Source of the DNA: Xaviernesmea oryzae
Lineage (GTDB): Bacteria; Pseudomonadota; Alphaproteobacteria; Rhizobiales; Rhizobiaceae
Assembly (NCBI RefSeq): GCF_900109605.1
Contig: NZ_FOAM01000002.1
Location: 62,001 to 126,000, forward strand
DNA length: 64,000 bases
Reading direction: 5' to 3'
Position numbers and translations under genes: made by a program. A model generated the notes under the pieces. It did not search any database and was not told the DNA's origin. It saw only the letters and a list, made by a program, of their open reading frames with translations. Positions 39,860 to 48,729 of the stretch are shown in pieces (within the stretch, counting starts at the first letter, position 1; each line of letters starts with the position of its first letter).

Positions 39860-40720
39860 ATGTCCACGGCCGCGCCTGCCTCTCGCGCCGGCCGTCTGGC
39901 GATCATTGCCGGCGGCGGACGGCTGCCGGTGGATGTCGCCGAGGCCGCGCGGGCACGCGGTGAGGATCCGCTGATCATCACGCTCGCGGGCGAGGCGGAG
40001 GCCGGCTGGCAGGCCTTCGAGCATGTGACGCTGTCGATCGGCGACTTCAAAGCAATCACAGCCCTGCTAATCCGTCATGGCGTGGATCGCGTCGTGCTGT
40101 CCGGCTGGGTCCGGCGCCGGCCCGACTGGCGACAGATCCGCCCGACATTCAAAATGCTCTCCCGCGTTCCAAGCGTCGTCCGCACCTTGATATCGGGCGG
40201 TGACGATGCCGTCTTGAAGATGGCGATCGCGCTGATCGAAACCAGCGGTGCCCGTGTCATCGGCGTCCAGGAAATCGTCCCGGCGCTTCTGGCGGAGACC
40301 GGACCGCTCGGCCTGCATCGGCCGGATGCGGCCGCATTGCGCGATATAGCGGCCGGCTGCGACGCGGCACGTGCTCTGGGCCGTCTCGATATCGGCCAGG
40401 GCGCGGTCGCCATTGGCGGGCGCGTGGTGGCCCTAGAGGGTGCGGAAGGCACGGATGGCATGCTGGCGCGGGTGGAGGCGCTTCGCCGGGAGGGACGGAT
40501 CTCGCAGCGCCGGCGAGGTGTTTTGGTCAAGATGTGCAAGCCACAACAGGAGCTGCGCGCCGATCTCCCATCGATCGGCCTGTCGACGGTCGAGCTTGCG
40601 CAGCGCGCCGGCTTGGCCGGCATCGCCGTGGAGGCCGGCCGCTCGCTGCTGCTCGACCGCGCGGCGGCGCTCGCGGCGGCCGATGCAGCCGGCCTTTTCA
40701 TCATGGGCATCGAGCGCTGA
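39860..40720 (+). CDS. lpxI: UDP-2,3-diacylglucosamine diphosphatase LpxI
   Basis: Hydrolyses UDP-2,3-diacylglucosamine to lipid X and UMP. 286 residues of the DUF1009/LpxI family, the alphaproteobacterial replacement for LpxH. N-terminal domain GRLAIIAGGGRLPVDVAEAA, the DRVVLSGWVRRRPDW block, then the C-terminal catalytic domain with SGGDDAVLKMAIALIETSGA, GVLVKMCKPQQELRADLPSI and AGLAGIAVEAGRSLLLDR. The ATG at 39860 follows AAGGG close behind lpxA. Expected in the cytoplasm at the inner membrane. Confidence 0.95.
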   Translation: MSTAAPASRAGRLAIIAGGGRLPVDVAEAARARGEDPLIITLAGEAEAGWQAFEHVTLSIGDFKAITALLIRHGVDRVVLSGWVRRRPDWRQIRPTFKMLSRVPSVVRTLISGGDDAVLKMAIALIETSGARVIGVQEIVPALLAETGPLGLHRPDAAALRDIAAGCDAARALGRLDIGQGAVAIGGRVVALEGAEGTDGMLARVEALRREGRISQRRRGVLVKMCKPQQELRADLPSIGLSTVELAQRAGLAGIAVEAGRSLLLDRAAALAAADAAGLFIMGIER

Positions 40721-40755
40721 TCGGATGGGCACAACGCTCACGCGGTTTGAGCTTC

Positions 40756-40826
40756 AGAGCATCGGATCGGAAAGCGGGAGCTGGCTTCGGCGAAGATCCG
40801 GTGCAAAAGCAAACGATTAGGAGCAG
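40756..40826 (+). repeat. RIME-like palindromic repeat between lpxI and lpxB
   Basis: Begins CAGAGCATCGGATCGGAAAG and continues through CTTCGGCGAAGATCCGGTGC, then an A-rich tail ending GATTAGGAGCA. It aligns along its length with the left copy at 20960 and folds by pairing GCATCGGAT with ATCCGGTGC. It interrupts an otherwise tight lpx gene cluster (180-base gap). Confidence 0.75.
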
Positions 40827-40900
40827 ATGGCTGGATCCGGTTTTAGTCGGATGCTTCCGACACCGCTCTGGATATTTCACCTTGGCCGAGGAGCAGTGAG

Positions 40901-42079
40901 ATGAGCGCCTTTTCCCCTTTGACGGTGGCGGTGGTCGCGGGCGAAGTGTCCGGCGATCTGCTTGGCGGCGATCTCATCCGCGCGCTGAAACGTGCGACCG
41001 AAAAGCCCTTGCGCCTGGTCGGCGTCGGCGGCGAGGATCTCCAGCGCGAGGGGCTCGTGTCCCTGTTCGACTACAGCGAACTGTCGATCATGGGCCTCTC
41101 CCAGGTGCTCGCGCGGCTGCCGAAGCTGATCCGCCGTATCCGCCAGACGGCGGACGCGATCATCGCCGCGCGGCCGGATGTGCTTGTCATCATCGACAGC
41201 CCGGACTTTACCCATCGTGTGGCAAAGCGGGTGCGGGCGGCGCTGCCGGAACTGCCGGTGATCGATTATGTCTGCCCCAGCGTCTGGGCCTGGAAGGAAT
41301 ACCGGGCGGTGAAGATGCTCGGCTATATCGACCATGTGCTTGCCGTCTTGCCCTTCGAGCCGGAGGTCATGGCGCGGCTCGGCGGGCCCAGGACGACCTA
41401 TATCGGCCACCGGCTGGCGCAGGATCCGCAGGTTCTCGATGTGCGCGCGCACCAGACGACGAAGACAGGCGAGGAGCGGGAGCCGAAAACCTGCCTCTTG
41501 CTGCCCGGTTCGCGTGGCTCGGAGATCACGCGGCTGCTGCCTGAATTCCGCGCTGCCATGGCGGTGCTCAGGGAGCGGCATCCAACCATGCGCTTCCTCC
41601 TGCCAACAGTGCCGCGTCATGAGGCGCGCGTGCGCGCGATCATCGCAGACTGGGCCGACAAGCCGGAGGTGCGCGCCGGCACGGACGCGAAATGGCAGGC
41701 CTTTGCCGAAGCGGATGCGGCGCTGGCCGCCTCCGGAACGGTGATCCTCGAACTCGGGCTTTGCGGCATTCCCGTCGTCTCCACATACAGGGCCGACTGG
41801 CTGATCACCCTGATGCAGAGGCGCATCCGCATCTGGACCGGCGCCCTGCCCAATCTCATCGCGGATTACCCCCTCGTGCCGGAATATTTCAACGAGTCGA
41901 TCCGCGCTGGGGCTCTCGCGCGCTGGATCGAGCGCCTGGCTTTCGATACGCCCCAGCGCCGCACCATGCGCGAGGGCTTCGATCTGGTGATGGCGCGGAT
42001 GCAGACGCCAGTGCCGCCGGGCGAGGCGGGTGCTGCGATCCTGCTTGCTTATGCGGAGGGCCGTGGCGCGTCCCTATGA
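40901..42079 (+). CDS. lpxB: Lipid-A-disaccharide synthase
   Basis: Glycosyltransferase (GT19) that joins lipid X to UDP-diacylglucosamine. 392 residues. N-terminal VAVVAGEVSGDLLGGDLIRA, SIMGLSQVLARLPKL, DSPDFTHRVAKRV, YVCPSVWAWKEYR, then LLPGSRGSEI and the nucleotide-sugar region AASGTVILELGLCGIPVVST. The ATG at 40901 follows GAGGAG. It comes after lpxI across a repeat-bearing gap and ends at a bidirectional terminator shared with gltA. Confidence 0.96.
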   Translation: MSAFSPLTVAVVAGEVSGDLLGGDLIRALKRATEKPLRLVGVGGEDLQREGLVSLFDYSELSIMGLSQVLARLPKLIRRIRQTADAIIAARPDVLVIIDSPDFTHRVAKRVRAALPELPVIDYVCPSVWAWKEYRAVKMLGYIDHVLAVLPFEPEVMARLGGPRTTYIGHRLAQDPQVLDVRAHQTTKTGEEREPKTCLLLPGSRGSEITRLLPEFRAAMAVLRERHPTMRFLLPTVPRHEARVRAIIADWADKPEVRAGTDAKWQAFAEADAALAASGTVILELGLCGIPVVSTYRADWLITLMQRRIRIWTGALPNLIADYPLVPEYFNESIRAGALARWIERLAFDTPQRRTMREGFDLVMARMQTPVPPGEAGAAILLAYAEGRGASL

Positions 42080-42186
42080 GCATCCAGGGCACGATGTGAT
42101 CGAACTCGAGCGGCCGGAAAGGGTTCATGAGAACGGAATGCGGAGCCATCGCGTTCGGCCAGATCTCAGAGGAGTGACGCAAAGAC

Positions 42187-42219
42187 AAAAAAACCCGGCC
42201 GTTTCCAGCCGGGTTTTTT
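42187..42219. terminator. Bidirectional terminator between lpxB and gltA
   Basis: AAAAAACCCGGC pairs with GCCGGGTTTTTT (12 bp including the A/T ends, 8-base loop). The A-run and T-run flank the GC stem on opposite sides, so it works for converging lpxB and gltA. Confidence 0.9.
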
Positions 42220-42236
42220 GTTGTCGATGGAGCAGC

Positions 42237-43526
42237 TTACCGCTTGGACGTGGGCACGTAATCGCGCTGGGGTTCGCCGGTGTAAAGCTGGCGCGGACGG
42301 CCGATACGCTGCTGCGGGTCTTCGATCATCTCGTTCCACTGGGCGATCCAGCCGACCGTGCGGGCGAGTGCGAAGAGCACGGTGAACATCGTCGTGGGGA
42401 AGCCGAGTGCCTTCAGCGTGATGCCGGAATAGAAGTCGATGTTCGGATAGAGCTTCTTCTCGATGAAGTACTCATCGGTGAGCGCGATGCGCTCCAGCTC
42501 CATGGCGACTTCGAGCAGCGGATCGTCACGGTGGCCGAGTTCGCCCAGCACTTCATGCGTGGTCTTCTGCATGATCTTGGCGCGCGGATCGTAGTTCTTG
42601 TACACGCGGTGACCAAAGCCCATCAGGCGGAACGGATCGTTCTTGTCCTTGGCCTTGGCGACGTATTCCGGAATGCGATCAACCGAGCCGATTTCGGCAA
42701 GCATGTTGAGCGCGGCTTCATTGGCGCCGCCATGCGCCGGCCCCCAGAGGCAGGCGATGCCGGCCGCGATACAGGCGAAGGGGTTGGCACCAGAGGAGCC
42801 AGCCAGACGAACCGTCGATGTCGAGGCGTTCTGCTCGTGGTCGGCATGCAGGATGAAGATGCGGTCCATCGCGCGCGCCAGGACCGGGTTTACGACATAC
42901 TCTTCGCAAGGCACGGCGAAGCACATGCGCAGGAAGTTGGAGGCGTAATCGAGATCGTTCTTCGGATAAACGAAGGGCTGGCCGATATGGTACTTATAAG
43001 CCATGGCGGCGATCGTCGGCATCTTGGCGATCATGCGCAGAGAGGCGACCATGCGCTGATGCGGATCGGTGATGTCGGTGGAGTCGTGATAGAAGGCCGA
43101 GAGCGCGCCGACCGTGCCGCACATGACGGCCATGGGATGCGCATCGCGACGGAAACCTGTGAAGAAGCGGCTCATCTGCTCATGCACCATCGTGTGCATG
43201 GTCACGCGATGGTCGAAGTCCTTCTTCTGGGCAGCTGTCGGCAGTTCGCCGTAGAGAAGCAGGTAGCAGACTTCAAGGAAGTCGCCGTGCTCGGCCAGCT
43301 GCTCGATCGGATAGCCGCGGTGCAGCAGCACGCCTTCATCGCCATCGATGTATGTGATCTTGGATTCGCAGGATGCGGTCGAGGTGAAACCGGGATCGTA
43401 GGTGAAGGTCCCCGTATTCTTGTAGAGACTGCCGATGTCGATCACTTCCGGACCGATGGAGCCGGATCGGACGTTCATCTCAACCTGCTTGCCATCGACA
43501 GTAATGACTGCGCTTTTATTCGCCAT
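42237..43526 (-). CDS. gltA: Citrate synthase
   Basis: Condenses acetyl-CoA and oxaloacetate at the entry of the TCA cycle. 429 residues, the type II (hexameric, NADH-sensitive) length. Blocks include [52 protein letters not shown] with an active-site His, and [18 protein letters not shown] with the catalytic His. The ATG at 43526 follows CGGAGG; the frame runs on 74 codons upstream without similarity. The upstream region holds nested inverted repeats. Confidence 0.97.
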   Translation of the reverse strand: MANKSAVITVDGKQVEMNVRSGSIGPEVIDIGSLYKNTGTFTYDPGFTSTASCESKITYIDGDEGVLLHRGYPIEQLAEHGDFLEVCYLLLYGELPTAAQKKDFDHRVTMHTMVHEQMSRFFTGFRRDAHPMAVMCGTVGALSAFYHDSTDITDPHQRMVASLRMIAKMPTIAAMAYKYHIGQPFVYPKNDLDYASNFLRMCFAVPCEEYVVNPVLARAMDRIFILHADHEQNASTSTVRLAGSSGANPFACIAAGIACLWGPAHGGANEAALNMLAEIGSVDRIPEYVAKAKDKNDPFRLMGFGHRVYKNYDPRAKIMQKTTHEVLGELGHRDDPLLEVAMELERIALTDEYFIEKKLYPNIDFYSGITLKALGFPTTMFTVLFALARTVGWIAQWNEMIEDPQQRIGRPRQLYTGEPQRDYVPTSKR

Positions 43527-43567
43527 CGGGGATCCTCCGTGATGCGGGTTCAATGGTCTATTCGATA

Positions 43568-43667
43568 AGCCGTAAATGTTAATGTTGCGCTTGTGCTGGC
43601 GGATTAATCCACCGCTGCCAGTTTGGCTGGCAACTGTGTCAATGCGGTGCAGCAAGCGCTTACGGCT
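43568..43667 (-). promoter_or_regulatory. Nested inverted repeats upstream of gltA
   Basis: On plus, the arm CAAGCGCTTACGGCT (43653-43667) is complementary to AGCCGTAA (43568-43575) plus GCGCTTG (43587-43593). Inside lie CTGGC (43596-43600), GCCAG (43617-43621) and CTGGC (43627-43631), so the middle GCCAG has two alternative partners; a perfect palindrome GGATTAATCC is at 43601-43610. The block is 42-141 bases upstream of the gltA ATG and also lies in the comEC promoter region (299-base divergent spacer). Confidence 0.5.
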
Positions 43668-43825
43668 CTGCAATAATTGCATGGTACACGGCTTATTTCG
43701 AAACGCCATATCTGGCCCTGCACGACTTTGGTGCAGTTCATGCCTCATTCTTCATCACGCTTTCGCCTTGCCGGATGCAATCCGCCGCCGCACACTAGGC
43801 CCATTGGCAGCTGTGCGGGGCGCCG

Positions 43826-46372
43826 ATGAGCGACGGGGCGGATAAGGAGCGGCACGAGCGGCGCGTCGCGGCGACGCGGGAGGAGGCGGATGCGACGCCG
43901 ATCCTCGGGCCGTCGGCTGGCCTGCCTGTCGTCATCACCCAAGGCCGGGCCCTTGCTCTGCCGGATGTCCCGCTCGTCCTGCGCCGCCCCGGGCTCATCG
44001 CCCGGCTCGTTGCCTGGCTCACGACATTGATCGAGGAAGAGGTGGCCTATGGCCATGGCTTTCTGTTCTGGCCGGTCCTGATCGGTCTCGGCGCGCTTCT
44101 CTGGTTCTGCGGCATCCATCCGCCGCAGCCTGTCTCGCTTGCACTGCTGATCTGCGTTTTATGCATGGCTGTCAGCCTGTTTCGGCATCGCCATCCTCTG
44201 CTGCATGCCTTTGCGCTCACGGCTGCGCTGATCGTGGCCGGCGCTTTGGCCGCTGCGCTGGAAAGCTGGCGCATGAGCACGGTGCTCTTGGACGCGCCGG
44301 TGACGACGACGGTGACCGGCATCGTCCATGGCCGCGAACTCGATTCCCGCGGCCATTGGCGATATCAGGTCGCCCTCGTGAAAACCCATGAGCCGGCTTT
44401 GTTTCGTATGCCGGAGACGGTGTCCCTTCTGTCGCGCGGGCGAGCCGGCCCCGTGGCGATCGGTGGGATGATCGAGGGACGCGCCAGGCTCTCCCCGCCC
44501 TCCGGACCCGCTTTGATCGGCGCCAATGATTTCGGCTTCGACGGCTATTTCGCCGGCAATGGCGCGGTCGGCTATTTCTACGGCACGCCGCGCGATCTTG
44601 GACCGGGTCCGCCCGAAGGTCTGTTTCAAACGCTGCTGGACGGGATCGCGGACCTGCGTGCTCAGGTCGGCGCCCATATTCGCGGACTGGTGGCGGGCTC
44701 GACGGGCGCTTTGGCAGCGGCCCTGGTAACGGGGGAAGAGCGGGCAATCGACCCGGCGTTGGTGGATGCCATGCGGCTCTCCGGGCTTGGCCATGTGCTG
44801 GCGATCTCGGGACTGAATATGGCGCTTGCGGCCGGCACGCTGCTGGTCGGCCTGCGCACCGGGCTCAGCCTCTTTCCCGGCTTTGCCCAGCGCTACCCTG
44901 TCAAGAAGGTGGCCGCCGTCGGCGCACTGATCATGGTCACGCTCTATATGATGATCGCCGGGGGCGCGGTTTCCGCCGTGCGATCCTTCGTCATGATCGT
45001 CGTCATGCTCATCGCCGTCTTCGTCGATCGGCCGTCGATCAGCCTGCGCAACATCGCGCTATCAGGCGTGCTGATTCTTCTGGTCACGCCATCTGCTGTC
45101 ACCGGTCCGGGTTTCCAGATGTCCTTTGCCGCCACGCTGGCGCTGGTGGCGCTCTATCGCCGGCTGGAGGTGCGCGCCGATCCTGGCGAGAGCGCTGCCT
45201 TCAGCGGCATGGGCGTGGTCGTTGGTCTCTGGCAGGAATTTCGCGGCCTGGTGCTCTCCTCGCTGATCGGTGGCGTCTCGACGATGATCTACTCAGCGGC
45301 GCATTTCCATCGGATTCCTGCCTACGGGCTGATCGCCAATGTTTTGGCGCTGCCGGTCGTCGGCGCGGTGGTGATGCCGGGCGCGCTCGTGGCCATGCTG
45401 GTCATGCCCTTCGGTCTCGACGGTCTGGTCTGGATGGTGGTGGCCATGGGGTTGGACTGGATGAATTGGGTCGCCCGCTTGGTCGCGGGCTGGGGTGGGC
45501 AGATCGAAACGGGCCGGCTGGCGCCGATGGCCTTCGCACTGATCGCCTTCGGCGGCGTTCTGATCTGCCTGCTGCGAACGGTGTTGGCCTTGTCCGGACT
45601 GGTGGTCGTGCTGGCCGGGCTCGTGGTTGCGGTGCTGTCCCCACCGCCACGCCCGGCCGTCCTCGTCTCGGAGGATGGGCGCATGGTCGCTCTGATCGAT
45701 CATGACAAGGCCGCGCTGAACCGCACCAAGCCGCCCGCCTTCATTTACGATCAATGGCGGCGGGCGCTGGTGGTGAAGGCCGGCGATCCGCCCATAATGG
45801 TGCCCGCGCTGTCTCTCGCCGGCCCCAGACCGGCACCGGTTGCGCCCCAGGAGGGTCGGCTCCAGCGCACGAACGGGCGCGAGCGACCGCCGCTGGATCT
45901 GTCACGGGCCGGACAGGTGCTGGCGCAATTGCTGCAGGCGGGTGGGACGGGCCGTTTTGCCTGCGTGGCGCGGCAATGGTGCGCGGCCGTCAGTGTGCAA
46001 GGGTGGCGCATCGTCACTTTGGAGGATGTGCGTCTCGCGCCAGCCGCCTGCGATGGGGCCGATCTGGTGGTTGCGCCGCAGGCACTGCGCGACGAGCCGC
46101 TCTGCGCCAGTGGACCGGCCGAAGCGGCGACAGGCGCCACCTTGCGCCGCAGCGGCGCGCTGGAGATCCATGCGGCGCCCAAGGCCGAGTGCGGCCTGCG
46201 GATGCAAGCGCAGGCCGCCGTGCCGGATCTGTCTGCGCCCTGGGCCCGCCACCGTCTCTATGACTGGCGCAGCCGCAGCTTCAAGACGCCAGAGCCGGAG
46301 GATAATCCTGACAATGGCGATCAAGATAATCTTGCGCCGGTCGATGGCTTTTCTTATGAAGGCCCTCAATGA
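43826..46372 (+). CDS. comEC: ComEC/Rec2 family competence protein
   Basis: 848 residues, polytopic inner-membrane protein. An N-terminal DUF4131-type region with helices near FLFWPVLIGLGALLWFCGI, then the competence domain with GLGHVLAISGLNMALAAGTL, MMIAGGAVSAVRSFVMIVVM and MSFAATLALVALYRRLEV. ComEC forms the channel for single-stranded DNA uptake in competent bacteria. The C-terminal 230 residues replace the metallo-beta-lactamase nuclease domain; I see no HxHxDH motif, so this part is probably non-catalytic. The ATG at 43826 opens a long charged N-terminal arm. It is divergent from gltA and 42 bases before exbB. Confidence 0.92.
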   Translation: MSDGADKERHERRVAATREEADATPILGPSAGLPVVITQGRALALPDVPLVLRRPGLIARLVAWLTTLIEEEVAYGHGFLFWPVLIGLGALLWFCGIHPPQPVSLALLICVLCMAVSLFRHRHPLLHAFALTAALIVAGALAAALESWRMSTVLLDAPVTTTVTGIVHGRELDSRGHWRYQVALVKTHEPALFRMPETVSLLSRGRAGPVAIGGMIEGRARLSPPSGPALIGANDFGFDGYFAGNGAVGYFYGTPRDLGPGPPEGLFQTLLDGIADLRAQVGAHIRGLVAGSTGALAAALVTGEERAIDPALVDAMRLSGLGHVLAISGLNMALAAGTLLVGLRTGLSLFPGFAQRYPVKKVAAVGALIMVTLYMMIAGGAVSAVRSFVMIVVMLIAVFVDRPSISLRNIALSGVLILLVTPSAVTGPGFQMSFAATLALVALYRRLEVRADPGESAAFSGMGVVVGLWQEFRGLVLSSLIGGVSTMIYSAAHFHRIPAYGLIANVLALPVVGAVVMPGALVAMLVMPFGLDGLVWMVVAMGLDWMNWVARLVAGWGGQIETGRLAPMAFALIAFGGVLICLLRTVLALSGLVVVLAGLVVAVLSPPPRPAVLVSEDGRMVALIDHDKAALNRTKPPAFIYDQWRRALVVKAGDPPIMVPALSLAGPRPAPVAPQEGRLQRTNGRERPPLDLSRAGQVLAQLLQAGGTGRFACVARQWCAAVSVQGWRIVTLEDVRLAPAACDGADLVVAPQALRDEPLCASGPAEAATGATLRRSGALEIHAAPKAECGLRMQAQAAVPDLSAPWARHRLYDWRSRSFKTPEPEDNPDNGDQDNLAPVDGFSYEGPQ

Positions 46373-46414
46373 AGCCAGCCGCGCGTCGCGGCATGTCCGC
46401 ATGGAGAGACGAAG

Positions 46415-47446
46415 ATGGCCCCCTTGTTCTCGCGTCGCCCCGCCATGGCCGGCATCTTGGCCGTGGCCATGATCGCGTTTGCCGCTGGCGCGCAGGCGCA
46501 GCAATCGCCGGCGCCGCAGCCTGACGCGCCGGTGGTCCAAGCTCCCGCCGCCCAAGCTCCTGTAGCGCCCAATGCTCCATCGCAAAGCGTAGAGCCACCG
46601 ACGTCTCCCTCTGAGGGGCCGTCCGCGCAAGACGCCCCCGCGACTTTGCCCGACGGGCAGGAGATGCAGCAGCCCCAAGCCGTGACCAGCGGCGAGGCGC
46701 GCGATCCCGGCCTGCCGCATGATCTTTCGCCGCTGGGCATGTTCCTGGCCGCCGACTGGGTGGTGAAGGGTGTGATGATTGGCCTGGCGCTGGCATCCGT
46801 CGCCAGTTGGACGATCCTGGTGGCCAAGATGGTGGAAATCGTCGCCGCCAAGAGGCGCGCACGCAAGGGGCTGGCACGCCTCAGCGCCGCACGGGGGCTC
46901 GCCGACCTCGCCGATGGCAAGGACCTGGCAGGACCCGCCGCGCGCATGGTGACGGAGGCACGCGAGGAACTGCAGCGCTCTGAAACCGTCATCGATCTGG
47001 TGCCGGGCGTTGGCCTGCGCGAGCGTGTGGCCTCCCGCCTGGCGCGCGTCGAAGCGGGAGCCGGCAAGGCCGCCGGCGGCGGTACAGGCATTCTCGCCAC
47101 CATCGGTTCGATCGCCCCCTTCGTCGGCCTGTTCGGCACGGTTTGGGGTATCATGAATTCCTTCATCGGCATCAGCCAAGCGCAGACAACCAACCTCGCC
47201 GTCGTCGCACCCGGTATTGCCGAAGCGCTGCTGGCCACCGCCATCGGTCTGGTCGCCGCCATTCCGGCCGTGGTGATCTATAATTACTTCGCCCGCTCGA
47301 TCAGCGGCTACAAGACGATCCTCGCGGACCTCACGGCTGCCGTCGAACGTCTTGTTAGCCGCGATCTCGACCATCGCATGGCCCGGCGTCTCGTGGCCGA
47401 GCGCCAGAGCGGGGAGCGCGCGCGCTCGGCGGCAAGGGGGAACTGA
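46415..47446 (+). CDS. exbB: TonB-system energizer ExbB
   Basis: 343 residues. Channel subunit that uses the proton gradient to drive TonB. The N-terminus is a signal-like segment (MAGILAVAMIAFAAGAQAQ) and then about 75 residues rich in Pro, Ala and Gln (QSPAPQPDAPVVQAPAAQAP), an extension seen in rhizobial ExbB. The MotA/TolQ/ExbB domain follows: KGVMIGLALASVASWTILVA, ILATIGSIAPFVGLFGTVWG and EALLATAIGLVAAIPAVVIY. TolQ lacks this N-terminal extension, so ExbB is preferred. exbD follows after two bases. Confidence 0.92.
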   Translation: MAPLFSRRPAMAGILAVAMIAFAAGAQAQQSPAPQPDAPVVQAPAAQAPVAPNAPSQSVEPPTSPSEGPSAQDAPATLPDGQEMQQPQAVTSGEARDPGLPHDLSPLGMFLAADWVVKGVMIGLALASVASWTILVAKMVEIVAAKRRARKGLARLSAARGLADLADGKDLAGPAARMVTEAREELQRSETVIDLVPGVGLRERVASRLARVEAGAGKAAGGGTGILATIGSIAPFVGLFGTVWGIMNSFIGISQAQTTNLAVVAPGIAEALLATAIGLVAAIPAVVIYNYFARSISGYKTILADLTAAVERLVSRDLDHRMARRLVAERQSGERARSAARGN

Positions 47447-47448
47447 GC

Positions 47449-47874
47449 ATGGCCTCCAAGCTCAACGAGAATGCCGACGATCTGGCGGAGAATGCCGAAA
47501 TCAACGTGACACCCTTCATCGACGTGATGCTGGTGCTCCTGATCATCTTCATGGTCGCTGCCCCGCTTGCCACCGTCGATCTCAAGGTGGATCTGCCGCA
47601 GTCAGCCGCCAGCCCGGTCAAGCGCGACGACCGTCCCGCCTTCGTCACGCTCAAGGCGGACAGGACGCTCGCTATCGGCAATGATGTCACCTCAGAGGCG
47701 GATTTTGCCGCTGCCCTGCAGGCGCAGACAAAGGGCGACCGCGAAACGCGCGTTCTCCTGCGGGCAGACAAGTCGGTGGATTACGGCGCGCTGATGGATG
47801 TGATGAACATGATCCAGCGCGCCGGCTATCAGAAGATCGCGCTGGTGGGGCTGGAAGGCATGCCGGCACGCTGA
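47449..47874 (+). CDS. exbD: TonB-system protein ExbD
   Basis: 141 residues. Partner of ExbB: one transmembrane helix (NVTPFIDVMLVLLIIFMVAA) with the proton-carrying Asp25, and a periplasmic domain (DRTLAIGNDVTSEADFAAAL, LMDVMNMIQRAGYQKIALVG). The ATG at 47449 lies two bases after the exbB stop, within GAGCATGG. No tonB follows; the next gene is on the opposite strand. Confidence 0.94.
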   Translation: MASKLNENADDLAENAEINVTPFIDVMLVLLIIFMVAAPLATVDLKVDLPQSAASPVKRDDRPAFVTLKADRTLAIGNDVTSEADFAAALQAQTKGDRETRVLLRADKSVDYGALMDVMNMIQRAGYQKIALVGLEGMPAR

Positions 47875-47924
47875 GTCCGGTAAGCCGACAGACCTCGGCC
47901 GCGGCCTCGCGTCAGCGCGAAAGC

Positions 47925-48536
47925 TTAGAATTTGTAGCCGAGCGTCAGGCTTGCATGGGTCAGTCCGTCATTCGGGCCGTCGCAGAGATTGGCGTGCGAG
48001 GCATGATTGATCGCGCCGACGAGCCGCCAGTGACGATCGATCGCATAGCCTGCGGCGATATATTCGCGAAAGAGCACGTGGCAGCCCAGCTTGGCGCCGG
48101 CGGTACCGTCCTCCTGCAAGTCGCCATCATGCAGGGTGCCGCCAAAGCCGGCTTCGAGGAAGAAGCGCTCGGTCACCGGCGCGGTCCAGGCAAGGCCGGT
48201 AAAGGCTTGATTGACCGCGCGCTCTCCTGATCCACCTGTCACGCCGAGATAAAGGCGCGGGACCATCATCTCGCGCCAGTTCGTCGGGGCAGGGGCGCTG
48301 TCGAAGGGATTGAGATACAGGCTCGCGGTCGGCAAGAGCCCGCTTTCGCGCTTGTCGCCACCGGCGATCGAGACCTCGGCCCCGAACCGCAATTCGTCGA
48401 ACATAGGCGGGCCGGCCTCGGCGGCATTCGCCCGATCCGCCATCCCACCCATGGTCATGACGGCCATGGCCGCAAGGCTGAGAACAGTTTTGACGCTTAT
48501 TTTCGAAGAGGCTGATGAGATCGGCAAGGCGCACAT
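47925..48536 (-). CDS. Acyloxyacyl hydrolase / PagL-like lipid A 3-O-deacylase
   Basis: 203 residues, exported. Signal peptide SVKTVLSLAAMAVMTMGG, cut near NA^AEAG, then a small beta-barrel pattern starting MFDELRFGAEVSIAGG and ending in Phe (TLGYKF). The C-terminal NHASHANLCDGPNDG carries the His-x-Ser pair (His178, Ser180) of PagL-type outer-membrane deacylases, which remove the 3-O acyl chain from lipid A. The acidic third residue is not obvious. The ATG at 48536 is chosen for the signal peptide; an 85-codon upstream open stretch is rejected. It converges with exbD and is divergent from pcm. Confidence 0.75.
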   Translation of the reverse strand: MCALPISSASSKISVKTVLSLAAMAVMTMGGMADRANAAEAGPPMFDELRFGAEVSIAGGDKRESGLLPTASLYLNPFDSAPAPTNWREMMVPRLYLGVTGGSGERAVNQAFTGLAWTAPVTERFFLEAGFGGTLHDGDLQEDGTAGAKLGCHVLFREYIAAGYAIDRHWRLVGAINHASHANLCDGPNDGLTHASLTLGYKF

Positions 48537-48729
48537 GGAGAGGGTCCGATTGCCAAAGGCAGTGGTTGATCTCCTTTCGGTAGCGTATGAGACTGATGCG
48601 AAACATGCGCCGGGCTGGGTCTTGATAAGAATACCGGCTTGAAACGGGGGCTGTGCCGCAATATGAGCGTAACGGATCGCTAGAGGGTGCGGCCTTCTGG
48701 TGGCGAACGCCCACGGGGACAAGGCAGAG

